Of a DNA stretch of 27,620 nucleotides, positions 1 through 10,713 are shown in pieces. Each line of letters begins with the position of its first letter. Position 1 is the first letter of the stretch. Under the pieces are notes generated by a model. The model was not told the origin of the DNA. It saw only the letters and a list, made by a program, of their open reading frames with translations, and did not search any database. Origin of the DNA: Saccoglossus kowalevskii (Eukaryota; Hemichordata; Enteropneusta; Harrimaniidae); the NCBI RefSeq assembly GCF_000003605.2, contig NW_003135339.1, positions 217,461-245,080 of the forward strand, given 5' to 3'. The position numbers and the translations under genes were made by a program.

Positions 1-427
1 GTGAACGTGCAATGCCGAGAGGCATATCTCAGTTTGGGTGAAGGGATGTGTCATGAATTTGTTTTCGCGTATCTGTTGACCGACTTAATTAGTTGATTAT
101 TAGCTGAATTGCTGTGTTATGTCTGTCATCGTCCAGGCCTATTTGAAGTTTTGGACGGAACTTGGCTCAGTGATTTGGAACTAATTACCAGATAATCGTC
201 GCCATTCTGACAGTTTATATCCATAGTTATTAATGTAGTGAACGATTAATCAAAAGATATGACGTATTCAGTACTTAGTGTGATTGGCTTTATGATTGAA
301 GGTTACGCCCTAGAGTCTTTTACTGTTTTGTAATTGGTTAGAGTTTTGAAAATGAATAAAGAGAGTTTGAGTTGGTCTTGGGAAGCACAGCACGATAGAC
401 GCAGGAGAGAGAGAGTGCAGTGGAGAG

Positions 428-499
428 TCCAGTCTTGGGGCGAGCCTTGACGCAGTCCAGTCTTGGGCGAGTCTTGGTTCAGCCTTGTGAGAGTCTTGG
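428..499. repeat. Short degenerate direct repeats (AGTCTTGG x4)
   Basis: The octamer AGTCTTGG occurs at 431-438, 459-466, 470-477 and 492-499. The first two copies sit in near-identical units of about 28 bp that start TCCAGTCTTGGG (428-455 and 456-482). The later copies are shorter and diverged. This is local duplication, not a clean microsatellite. Confidence 0.6.
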
Positions 500-514
500 G
501 GACTTTTCCCCAAG
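495..514. promoter_or_regulatory. Palindrome resembling an NF-kappaB/Rel site
   Basis: The sequence reads CTTGGGGA-CTTT-TCCCCAAG, a perfect 8-bp inverted repeat around a 4-base loop. Its core GGGGACTTTTCCCC resembles kappaB sites (GGGRNNYYCC type, with one extra central base). It could equally be a simple hairpin in an untranslated transcript. Function is inferred from the motif only. Confidence 0.3.
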
Positions 515-770
515 GCGCTGTGTCTTATAGAGTGCTCGAAAGACCGACTAAGACGAGAGCTGAAACGTATTTCGTTGTGTGTGTCTTATTGGACTGTAAA
601 GTTAAAGTGACTTTCCCGATCCCGTACCTCAAGGGGACGAGATAGAGAGACGAGACGAGATTCCCCCTGACAAGTGTGGAGAACCCCAGAGGAGAAGAAT
701 TTACCCCTGATACTACTATATCTCCAAGCCTTGTGGACATTTTTATTCATATTTGGCACATGCATCATAC

Positions 771-1560
771 ACGTTGGAATACACGCTCATGTCAGTTTGT
801 TTGTTGAGCAAATATTAAAATAGTAAAAAAAAATAATAAATATAAAAGAATGTACATAGATCATTTAGGATAACATGAGTGAGTTCGGTTGCAAATAATT
901 TTATAAATTGCAAGATGTCCGCTTGAAATGCCTATTAGCTGGTGCAAAAGATTACAACTATGGGTGTAACTAAGTAAACTTTAACTGACACTCCATGTTG
1001 TATATTCTCTAAGATATAATGTATTTTGGTACGCATACATGTTTGACTTATGATTCGTTCTCATTAAATTGTAAAGTGTCTTAATTTCCCGCCATAAAAC
1101 ATTATTAGAAAGTGTGTCATCGGGTAACGGCATAACAAGCTGGCATATGCTTACGATACTGGAGACATGCACATTACTTGAGTAATGTAAATATGAGAAA
1201 TGTAAATATGTGAAATAGCAAATAGAAATATAAAGTATGTGACTAAATATTAGATTGCAAATTTAGAAGTAATTTAATAAAGCTGATTTTTGACGATATT
1301 GGTCTATTATTACTGACCATACACAACAAATTCATTCAGAAACAATTTACCTGGTCACATGACCGATTGTATATTATTATGCATGTAGCAATACATGTCC
1401 ATACAAATTCAATTTGTGATTAGATTAAGACAATAGACTTTCAGCTATGTTTTTTTGGCCACATTACCTTATGTTTAATGGGCATGAACAACATTTCCCC
1501 TACGCGCACGATGCATTTGGTGCGTAATTTCAGTTTATTCCCAACAATTATTCTGAGTGA
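771..1560. other. AT-rich stretch, no gene seen
   Basis: Apart from an A-rich run with an AATAAA hexamer (835-840), which could be a polyadenylation signal, no coding region, repeat or structural element stands out. Confidence 0.5.
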
Positions 1561-1940
1561 GTGTCACGGTTACATCGACAGTTCAGACAACGACGACGCT
1601 GCTTCATGATAAAGTTACAATATGTAAATGAAATTGGCAGTGATATACGGATGTGTCGTTATTGTAAAAAGGAGAATGTCGTTATGACAGAAAACACGAA
1701 CATCCGCCATGGCTGGGAGAGTTATTTTTACTGTAAGTGCTTGAATCCATTATAAGTGCATTTTATTGGTGTCGAAAAAGGGTGGACATTTCTTTCGATG
1801 TAAACCGTAAGTTGGTGATCGCAGATCGAGGCGTTGGAAAAGGTCATCGTGCAATGCGTAAATTTAGTAGTTACATGGAATCACCGCCCCCTCTGTCTGG
1901 AACCACTCTTCAACACCATCCTGCTTGTGGTTCTTTGTGA
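1561..1940 (+). pseudogene. Broken Mutator-like transposase fragment
   Basis: Two adjacent reading frames together resemble the N-terminal part of animal Mutator-like transposase proteins. The first frame (1561-1752) has a cysteine pattern C-x2-C-x22-C-x-C (codons at 1654, 1663, 1732 and 1738), like the zinc-binding knuckle that opens this domain. The second frame (1737-1937) carries SFDVNRKLVIADRGVGKGH, then an aromatic/basic helix and a PPPL motif. In the family, a 'vN.r.v.a.r.iGkGh..m..F...m..PPP' block follows the knuckle. The frames differ by one register near 1740-1756, and TGA ends the second at 1938, so this is a truncated relic. A perfect-looking donor (GTAAGT, 1733-1738) overlaps the CxC motif and could instead mark a splice site. 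Catalytic acidic residues are not present. The family name rests on remembered motif patterns, not a search. Confidence 0.55.
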
Positions 1941-3753
1941 GCATTTTCAACGTTAATTTCGTCTTTCATCGCGAGGAAAAACAATAGTGCTGATTTGGAG
2001 CTAATTGATTATAAGGAATCCGATAACGGTACACTCTCCTATAAACTCTCCATAGGCAGAAAGTAATGCAAACATATCTGTACTCGTAGGCATGTATATC
2101 CCGTGAGTAAATATATGCTGGCATGGTGGCCCGCCCTATGTTTAGAGAATCGATTGTACTGTTGACGCTGTTCGACATAACAAGGGGCTTTGAATAAATT
2201 AATTGCGCGGTGCGCTATCTTATTAAAGTTTGCACCTACTTTCGATGAAACTGCTAAGTTTTGTCACTTTTTGTTCACGATATAACAGTCCTCGCAGATC
2301 TTATACTTGTATATTTATAAATTATGATCGAAATGGTAGACATTTGGTGATTAATTAGCTTTATAAGTGGCCAAATTCGAAGAAACGTTTTATTGAGTTT
2401 TTACAGAAACTAATTTTTGACTATCATAACTATTGAAGATGTCATCTTTCAACACTTTTCTTTACGCTAACGATGTACAAATTACACTATCTATTCGCCA
2501 CAAAATGGGCTAAAATATGGTGTCTCATGGACATTTATGTGGTCCGTTGACGTTGAGTTACGACTATGAGAACATGGAGACGTTCATACAATTTAGTCCA
2601 TAAAGTTCAACTATATCTCCAGAACTATAAGGCACATACAAATTTCCAAGACGCATTTTCAAAGATCATTATCACACCTACTTCAGTTATTATCACTCTT
2701 GGAGAATATTCGCCGGTTGGGATATCCTTCATCAGTACTGTGACATTAAAGCTCCATAGATGAAAGCTTGCTTTTCTTACCCTAGGTTATTCGTAAAGCC
2801 TGTATCTCACATGCAGTGCTGATGACGTCACCTAACCTTGAAATAAATTCCTACTATATGGAATTATCACCAACCTTTACTGCTACCAATTGACCAGCAG
2901 ACCCAGTAACAACCTTCCAGTGATGGTAGTCACTTTGCATGGTAGTATTACCACCGTCTGCTCGTCTGCTCCTTACCAGTCGTATATATGTCTAGTATTA
3001 CCACAAAACTAGGTACTATGTAGAAGACTAAAACCTATTGTGCTGCGAGTGGAATCACTCACTCGTATCACTCATTGGATACGACCTGTAGCGATTCAGT
3101 AAATCATAGCATTGTTGTATTTAAAAAAAAGATAATTAGACATTTTCTTAGAATCTTTAGTTAAAGGCTCAAATTGTACTTAGCTTACCATATATTAATG
3201 TTTTATTAAATAGCCTCTATTTCTTGCACCATTACAGAAAGTTACATTGCACAGGTCCCTTGCACTTGACATACCTTTCTATCCAGTTCCTCGAGAACAC
3301 ATACATTAGTATATGTACAACGTAACGGAGTAGTAAAAAGTTTAAAGATACTTTATTTAGTCTTTTTTCCATTTTTCCATGTGAATAAAGTTTATCTCTC
3401 TAAAAAACATATATACAGATAATAATATACAAATGAACTACAAATGGATTTGATATATAAACAAATTAGTAAATAAAATTAAAGTAAATAAGTGTATAAC
3501 TTGAATTTTAAATATATATATATACATTTAGATATTTATATAAATTGCTTATAGTAAAGATCACGGAAATAGTTCCATAGAACTATTCTAGTTCATGGCC
3601 CTTGAAAAGAATAAACAAAATAAACAGTAAATAATAATATTAATAAGTTATATATATCTTATATATATGTCGAAGGATAAAGAAAGTACTGCCTTAACAT
3701 CGATCTCCAATTGGCTACTTCACCGTAGGATTGCTAATATGTCTCACAGGTTG
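1941..3753. other. AT-rich stretch, no gene seen
   Basis: No convincing reading frame is present. Small items: a perfect CRE-type octamer TGACGTCA at 2823-2830, a short TA run near 3511-3525, and a perfect hairpin AATAGTTC-CATA-GAACTATT at 3568-3587. None has supporting context. Confidence 0.5.
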
Positions 3754-3795
3754 TATCACGTGATGATTGGTGTTTATCACGTGATGATTGGTGTA
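3754..3795. repeat. 21-bp tandem duplication with E-box and CCAAT-box core
   Basis: Two adjacent 21-bp units (3754-3774 and 3775-3795) differ only at the last base. Each contains the palindrome ATCACGTGAT, with a CACGTG E-box, followed by GATTGG, the reverse of a CCAAT box. The duplication therefore doubles a possible bHLH-ZIP plus NF-Y site pair. Near identity implies a recent duplication or selection. No promoter or gene is recognisable beside it. Confidence 0.75.
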
Positions 3796-4817
3796 TACAT
3801 TTTTAGAGTACTAGAGGGAATAATATGTTTATTGACAAAACAAAGCATTCCGAGTTTACTAATTTAATCTAATTTAGGAGACCCACATAGAACAATATAT
3901 CACACCCATCCCATCCACAATCTAAAATATGTTTGGCGTAAATATTGGTCAGGAAATGCTACAGATTTGCAAGAGTGGAATGCAGCTTCGGTACTGTACA
4001 GCATGAATTTGGTGTTTCTGCACACAATAATAAAATGCATTCATAAATATATTCAATAACATAACATAACAATTGATTATGTTTCATACAGGGCTGATGT
4101 ATATGTAAAAATAGCAGTCTATTTCGTTTAAAATTAGACAGGTAGAGCATCAATATGAAAAAGAAATCCTAAATGTAACATACCAAAACTTTAGTTTAAG
4201 CATAAATACCCTGAAATAGTGAAGCAAAGATAGTACATTCACTAAAACAACAAGAAATTATTGTCAGGCAAAACCATCCTCTCCTAGACGACCATAGTGA
4301 CCATAACTTTATGGCAATACATACTATCCAATAGGTTCCTGCCGTGGTAGTTACATGATGAAATTGCTATTAGTGTCTCTAAAAATAATTCCACAACACC
4401 CCTATAACCCAAATAATCATCATCGGTGCTCTGATTCATGACGTTGGTGGACATGGTATGTTTCACAGTTTGTGGCGTTGGCACACACAAAAAGCACACT
4501 TCAGGCAAAAAAAATGTTTTGTTGCCCTCAGCGACCGACAGAAAGTTATGGAATATCGGGTCGCGTTTTTGTTTTAATAGGCCCAAATATTAAAAACTCA
4601 CCATTTTAAGCAGTAAAAATGTGTTTCCTTAGTTTTCTCGAGTTTAAAAAAAAAATCCGACCGACCGATCCAAGTTTTCAAGTTTTTGTTTTGGCCTTAT
4701 TCCGCTTTTCCTTAAACTTAGTATTGTGGTCTAAGATACAATTTATTTTTGTTCCGTAGTAGTACATGCAACTTTTCATATTTTGTGTTCCAAGCTTGGC
4801 ATTTAAGTCACCTGTTA
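3796..4817. other. No recognised gene; one unassigned minus-strand frame
   Basis: The longest open frame is 100 codons on the minus strand (4284-4586). I recognise no domain, signal peptide or membrane segment in it. A cysteine-containing stretch (FLPEVCFLCVP) is not a known motif. Chance is the simplest explanation. The rest is AT-rich and featureless. Confidence 0.4.
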
Positions 4818-4921
4818 CAGTGGCGGATCTATGGGGTACCCCCCCCCCCCCGTTGAAAAAATTACAATATAACAAAATCATTAACTTAGTCTGGCATAAA
4901 AAATCCTGTGTCCCCCCCCCC
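4818..4921 (+). mobile_element. Remnant of a DNA transposon end with two poly-C runs
   Basis: It starts with CAGTGGCGGATCTATGGGG (4818), like the 'TGGCGGATCC' ends of the elements at 10522 and 12556 and typical of many animal non-autonomous DNA transposons. It is followed by 13 C (4839-4851) and, about 60 bp later, 10 C (4912-4921). No inverted copy of the end is visible, so the element is truncated or its far end is diverged. The right limit is arbitrary. Confidence 0.45.
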
Positions 4922-6665
4922 TGTGATATAACATTGACACTGTGAAATAGAATTGCTACTGTGGCAGGTGCTATGATTTTTCAACCTCCTTTGCCTTTGA
5001 TGTTTTAGCAGAACTGTAACAGTTTACAATACTTGTTGCTGGGTTAAAATAAGTGATATTGTTAATAACTATGTGTGCCTATAGATTTGTCAGGGTGCCA
5101 ATTCATATAATGGTACTATTTGTTGTGATTTTGGTTGCTGAGAACTTTGAGATCGATTATATTTCTCGATAGTAGATACAATATCAATTATTTCATTTTT
5201 CTGGGCTTCTACTAGGACTATCACTACAAACAAGTTTTTTTTTTAATTTGGCGTGCGTTAATTTTTTTGTTCATTCTAGTGCCGTTTTTTCGTAATCACT
5301 AGCCTGATTTCTCCCTGATAAACGAGGTAACCTTGGTAACCCATATGATGAGCAATGCGGTATACATTATCTGTTTTTTTATCACAGAATATATCAGTTC
5401 CTATAAATCCAGTGGGCGCAACGACTCATGGTGGTGGATAGCCACAATTTGGCACAATCTCAGTTTAGTTGTCACTAACCAGATAGATATTGCACTACAA
5501 GTTGCATATAGCAAGACTGCGCATGACCTGAACTCTTTGCAAGATATGTGTCGTATTTAATGCAATATCGCCGATTATGCCTACTTCCCTCAGCGATGAC
5601 TTGTGTGTTACTTAAAACTACATGTGTAACAAATCTTAGGTAGAAAGAACTGGGCTGTTGAAATAAAAATTCCAAAGTAGTTAGTTTTAGTTTGATGATT
5701 ACATATTGAAATTAATCAATGTAATATGTAAATAATAGCATTTACCAGTTATGGTCATTTGTGTGCATTATTAAAATAATTAATGACTTGTAAAAAAATA
5801 TATTTTCATTTAACCCAATTTGCATTAATTTGATGATTATTGTGTTCACGAAATAGGACATAGACGTTTAGAAAAGATTGATAATTTTGAAAGGGGTATT
5901 AAAGCCCGAATTACTTATGTATATTTACCTAGATCAAACCTGTACACACATCTTCAACCATAGTAGGCAGTGCTTCTATTGACTGAGCTATTGACAGATC
6001 ACGTCTTCAATGGAACAACATTTGTATAGTGAATGACAACATAGACTATTAACATATTTGTGTGAACTAATACTCCGGCAAGTAGTGTTGCCAGTGAGAC
6101 AAACTATCTTGCTAAACTATCTCTGATTTAGATAATTATGTAAAAGAAACCTGAGGCTGAATATTAGGTCATATTTTGCACCAGATTTATACGAAAGCAG
6201 TGAATCCAGTAGTACAACTGATGTTTATAGCCATGACCATTCTGACATACATGCAGTTAAACCTTGTAGGACAATATATAAACCACATTTGAAGTATTTG
6301 ATATTGATTCATTAGTTGTATTTGGTGTTAACGACCCAATTCACAATGTCGGTGTCATACTGATGTTTGTCTGGCTTTGTCATACATATTGTATCCAATA
6401 TTATTTTCCTCTATTTACTTTCTCTTGCCAAACTAACTGTAGGAGTTGGGATGACAATTTTGGTTTCAAGTACCCCAGGAATGTTCTTCGTGTAATTAAG
6501 TATCCGTACTAAGTGAAACGACGAATTCAGCCGAATTTTGTTAGCGGTTGGTTTAATGTTACCCCCAACAGATCGTTTGACTGTGAACTTCGGTATTTTC
6601 CCTGATTTGTAGGAATCTGAAAAACGCGTTTCGTAATTTTCCTCTTATTTAGTCTCTGCGCTATT
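4922..6665. other. AT-rich stretch, no gene seen
   Basis: No coding region with recognisable content. A direct repeat GGTAACC-TT-GGTAACC lies near 5326. Short open frames at 5333-5560 (+) and 5475-5675 (-) show no domain or compositional sign of coding. Confidence 0.45.
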
Positions 6666-6750
6666 CAAGATGGCGGCCCCATATAGTAAATATCGCATTA
6701 TATTATCACTTGTATGTCAGTTGATTGTGGCCCAAGTCGAAACACACTGA
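6666..6750 (+). other. YY1-like motif over the ATG of a 26-codon frame
   Basis: CAAGATGGCGGC (6666-6677) matches the YY1 core site and places an ATG (6670) in good Kozak context (A at -3, G at +4). The frame encodes MAAPYSKYRIILSLVCQLIV and six more residues, then stops at 6748-6750. The middle is hydrophobic, like a signal peptide. A donor-like GTATGT follows the leucine at about residue 14, so this could be a first coding exon. No downstream exon is recognised and chance is a real possibility. Confidence 0.2.
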
Positions 6751-9680
6751 ATATATTACTGCACATGATATACACTTAAGTGAAGGTAGTTTCACCACTT
6801 TTTGAGTTACACGTGGAACAAAAAACTGCAGTAGCAATGAAGAGGCTTTCAAGAAAGCACCGTCTTTGCAAGTCTAATTACAGGCACTTAACATATACTA
6901 GTAAACACTCATTTCGCACTCGCGCCTCCCACTGTGAGCAGATACACACCTTACTACGCCACCCTAATCAACATAAAACAGACCCGAATCACTAGTTCAA
7001 AAAAAAAGAAGGACAATAATTAGCCTGTATCATGAATTACACATGTAGGTCAATGTCTGCACATCAGAGCTGGCAATTATAAAACATAGAGGGTAGCAGT
7101 AGCATACAACCAAATTGCGCATCAAAATGTAAAATCTTCCTCAAGTATCAGTAATAATCCATTACTAATTGACCTGTGAAAACAGAGCCCTCTAATTTAT
7201 TACAGAATTCTTCTCCACCACTTTGTAAAACAACATGTAAAAATTATTAGTCATTAATCATTATTATCTTTGTTATCAAGTTTTTTTCTGTTTTGCCCAA
7301 CGAAAGTCTGCTACATCTTTAATAAAGAAAAAGAGCTGTCATATACAGTCGGCTATTTCCACAATATAACAAATAAAATGTAAACTGACCCTATTTGATT
7401 TACCTTTGTGAACAGCTCTAATATATACAACCTTTCACCGTGTTCGTGACTCACGTTGGCGTTACACAGAGTAACCTTTGGAATAATGTTTACAACTGAT
7501 AGTTTGTAATTTATGTAATGTCACAGGTCACTTATATAAACAATTATGAACACTGCCCGTTATTAAAATGCCGCATTTTTATTGGTCAATCGGTAAGTCG
7601 TGCTGCTTTGTTATCAGATATATTTTTTCTCAAGTACTGCTCCGTTATCAGACGATAACAGTCTCGGGGTAGTACCGACTCGTTAACATTCAAAATTTTC
7701 CCACATTTGTATGAATTGTTCTCAATTGTTTTTTCTCAGGTCATTCATGGTCATTTTCATCTGGAAATGTATCTATGTGCGTATATCGTTTTCTCGTGAA
7801 AATCTACGTGTGACTAAAATACAGGCGTCTGTGACGAGCTAACCGTACTATCTTTCTTCTCAAACTACACGTACTTCATTAGTCAGAAATAAAGGATTTC
7901 GTACAGTTTATTTAGTACACATTCATCCTTGTTATCACGCAATACTGGGCGGTGTGTCGTCCTCTTAATTCTTAAATAACGGCTATACTGCTACTACTAA
8001 CCTTATCTTCGGCAATGAGGTGGTTTTTTGATAATCACTACTTCACTACACTAAATAATAACATACATGTAACACATAAGCACGTCACACACGAGATTCA
8101 AAATCACGACCATAGAAAACACCTCACCACTCTAGACAGACGCGCACCTCGCAACCTATACAGAAATATTTCTTGTTGTCGAAATGTATTTCAGACTATA
8201 ATTTGAACTTGAAACATGTTTTCATAATTAAATACACATTTATGAAGATGTGGTTTGGGTACAATTACGTGTAAAGAAAACGTAGATGGTTAGCCCGCTA
8301 ATCTTCATCACTACACGATGTTTAGATATAATGCCACAAAAATTGAACTAGATTTAGTGGACCTCAATTGTGCGTAAATGATGCTTACACAACAATTACC
8401 TCATGTATGTGTCATTTTAAGGCTTTGATTTATTCAACAATCGACACAGGTTCTTCCAATAAAATATAACAAAAATTTAATTTTAACAAAAATTCATGAT
8501 CTAAATGTCAGTCCTACGTATAGGCTCTAGGATACGATTAACCTAAATACATGGCATCAGTTGTACAGTCTGGAGCAGATGGTATGCATCGTCATATAAT
8601 AATAGCATGTCATAACACGTATGTAAGATCCTTATCGGCCCTCGCATATCGAGTATATACCGGTCTATGCTTTGATCAGACACAGAGACACCTTGTTAAA
8701 TATAATCAATCAATCACTTAGCCTTTGTTTTGACCAAACTGAGTTACACCACTGAGTGTTGTCATAGCAGCGCCGCGTGATTGTTATTTATTATCCAACA
8801 CTGTGTAGAGATTGGCACGAGTTGGGGGGAAGACTTGGTCTTCTATTCCGTTTGACAGAATTTTTTAATCTGGTAAGTAAGATTTTCAGATAATTGGACA
8901 ATGACTGCATTGGATGAGTGCAGATTTATATGGAGTTGGATATAAAAGGTGGCGGGGGTACGGATGGTCAGCCTTAGATATTTTCACGACCTTAGCCCCG
9001 AGTTAGTTCGACAATGATTCCACGTATGTCAGTCTCCATATACAGTATGGTGCTGAGAACAGACAATTTCTTGAAGATTTTCACCGCCTCTTTAGCATAC
9101 CGTTTAAAAGTATAATAGTGAATCCCATCACAACCGCTAGACTACGCCTCCCCAAACACACTACTACGATCATCTCACATTCATGATAATTTATATATAC
9201 AATCCCAAAGCCACATGATCAACTATGACACTCCCGGTCGATTTATATCTAGTATGTTCTTAATATTTTATTGTGTACAATTGCCCGGACTGTGGCATTC
9301 GGTCTCCGTGTCCGTGTTCTATATGCGCGCCACATGCTGAGCGACTTCTAAATAACACCGTCGGATACAACCCAACTATATACCTATATTTTTTTCCAGC
9401 ACTATGCTTCTTTGTTTGCCTCCAAAATTGATTTGATCAAAGTTTTTGTTAATTTAGGTGAAGTTATTTTCGGCACTGCTTGCTGAATATGTAAATTCGA
9501 TTTGAGAGTTCTGTAACTTCAGGTAAATAATGACCATGTCGATGGACTTTGGAAAGTTACTCATATTACAATATCACTCAAAAATGTGTCGAAAAACTGA
9601 AATTATGATAATAATCTCATTGACAAGTAAAAAATATCTTGATTGAACTGCAATAGACGGAAGTTGCCAACTGGATTTCG
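6751..9680. other. Long AT-rich stretch, no gene seen
   Basis: Short frames at 6780-6995 and 8015-8206 show no domain. A structured inverted repeat at 7634-7675 is listed separately. No transposon end or tandem array was recognised elsewhere in the stretch. Confidence 0.45.
7634..7675. other. Imperfect stem-loop
   Basis: GTTATC (7644-7649) pairs perfectly with GATAAC (7654-7659) across loop AGAC. Outside this, GTACTGCTCC (7634-7643) pairs with GGGGTAGTAC (7666-7675) at 8 of 10 positions, the other two being G-U compatible in RNA. A 6-base one-sided bulge (7660-7665) separates the two stems. A related CTGCTTTGTTATCAGATA lies about 35 bp upstream, so part of the hairpin looks duplicated. It may be a transposon relic; no RNA family is recognised. 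Confidence 0.3.
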
Positions 9681-10221
9681 TTAAAGCGGTGGGGCCACGC
9701 GACTTAAGCTTGTTTTCGACCATTAAAACGGCTTTCCATTCTCCCTTGACATCGAGCCCACTGTGGAAATTGAAGCAGTGACGCTGAAAAGAGAGAATAA
9801 GACATTATTTGAAGGGCAAGAACAGGTATCGTGACCCTCTTGCGATCAGCCAGTTGGAAAACAACGTATCGTTTAACAGGAATTAAAACTTCTTATCTGC
9901 ACTCACTTTTAATTTTTCTTAAAGCATTGACATTAAGGGATATTAACATTCATATATTCCGTTTTGTGTTCAGTATGTTAAAGACTAATTCGTGTAGGTT
10001 GATTCATGTAGTTGAGTTGCCCTCATAAAAAGGCCAGACAGCTATGCAAATTAGATCACGACATATATAGCATAATATTTGAGCGTACGCTTGTTAATTA
10101 ATTGAGAAAAAGTGTAATTTAACAGACTAAATGCGTTCGTGATACATGTTAACAGAAACCTTTATTTAATTTTTTTTTTTGGAGGGGGTGGTGGTGTTGT
10201 GTTGTTAGTTACTGAAGTGCC
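9681..10221. other. No gene seen; possible lone TTAA-element end at the left
   Basis: TTAA followed by AGCGGTGGGGCCACGCGAC (9681-9703) resembles the left ends of the TTAA-flanked elements described further right, but no partner end was found. The frame 9831-10028 is unremarkable. A run of T and GGGGGTGGTGG near 10170-10195 is low-complexity sequence. Confidence 0.3.
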
Positions 10222-10264
10222 ACGGTAGTCACGCAGCGCGTTCGTGTAAACAATTTATTTCACA
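10222..10264 (-). mobile_element. Truncated family-A TTAA element
   Basis: The stretch GTAGTCACGCAGCGCG followed by TGTAAACAATTTATTT matches, in reverse orientation and with a small deletion, the right end of the family-A elements at 16768-16892 and 20841-20965. Only one end is present, and it abuts the left edge of the dispersed repeat starting near 10271. Family membership is inferred from similarity by eye. Confidence 0.4.
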
Positions 10265-10270
10265 GTCTCG

Positions 10271-10713
10271 CTATTCCCGGGCGAACATCCGGGCATTTTC
10301 ACAGCCTGGCAACCACAACATGTAAAAAGAACGGTCGAATGCTCTCAAAGAATTGTACTGTGTCTAGTCACGGTTTCCTAAACTGTCCCGACAGTGTAAC
10401 AAGATTACCCCTACATGTACAACATATATACACGTGGTTGTTCAGGATTGTCTGGTAGTTGAATATGTGCTTTTTCACTGGTTCTTCGACCGGCGGTACA
10501 CAGCAGCTCGGACAGGGTCCACACTGGCGGATCCGGAAATTCGGTGAGGGGGGAGGGGGGCTCCTATTGACGTGGCCTGGGTTTGTCAATTTCTTTGGCG
10601 GTCTGAAGGGGGGGGGGGCTCCCCTTAAATCCGCGCGTAGTCCATATAAATACAGGTACAGTGGTGCGCGTTTTAGCAACATAGAATGTTCTGTAACGTA
10701 GCTCCGCCTCTGG
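10271..10713 (+). repeat. Dispersed repeat, copy 1 (interrupted)
   Basis: It aligns by eye with 20281-20606 in the same orientation. Shared landmarks include GCCTGGCAACCA, AACGGTC, AGTGTAACAAGA, GTTGYTCAGGATT, CACAGCAGCT, GGTACAGTG, TTAGCAACRTA and GTAGCTCCGCC near the right edge. That right end read backwards (CAGAGGCGGAGCTAC) looks like the terminus of hAT-type elements, but no matching left terminus is seen. No open frame is conserved between copies, so it is probably non-autonomous. An element at 10522-10639 interrupts this copy. Confidence 0.75.
10522..10639 (+). mobile_element. Small transposon nested in the dispersed repeat
   Basis: This 118-bp block is absent from the other copy of the host repeat (20281-20606) at the same place, so it is an insertion. 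GTCCA lies on both sides (10517-10521 and 10640-10644), consistent with a target-site duplication. The left end is CACTGGCGGATCCGG. The right end, read backwards, contains GCGGATTTAAGGGG, giving imperfect terminal inverted repeats rich in G. A second copy is at 12556-12675. The poly-G runs inside make both strands look open, and the frames there are spurious. Confidence 0.7.

Larger units (their letters stand above)
1..770. other. Unassigned non-coding stretch with a GC-richer core
   Basis: No convincing coding region is seen. About 390-720 is visibly richer in G and C than its surroundings. It holds a short GA tract (404-416), four copies of AGTCTTGG and a perfect palindrome (both listed separately). 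An AATAAA lies just before this core (355-360) and another just after (835-840). The pattern would fit a terminal repeat of a retroelement or the untranslated part of a transcript, but I see no TG...CA ends, primer-binding site or second copy. The overlapping short reading frames on both strands look like chance frames in GC-rich sequence. Confidence 0.3.

Noticed and set aside
4284-4586. 100-codon minus-strand frame
   Set aside because: No motif, poor codon-like character and no splice context; kept only as a note on the stretch.
10368-10701. Overlapping frames of 80-104 codons on both strands
   Set aside because: They come from poly-G/poly-C and the nested transposon inside a non-coding repeat; the frames are not shared with the second repeat copy.
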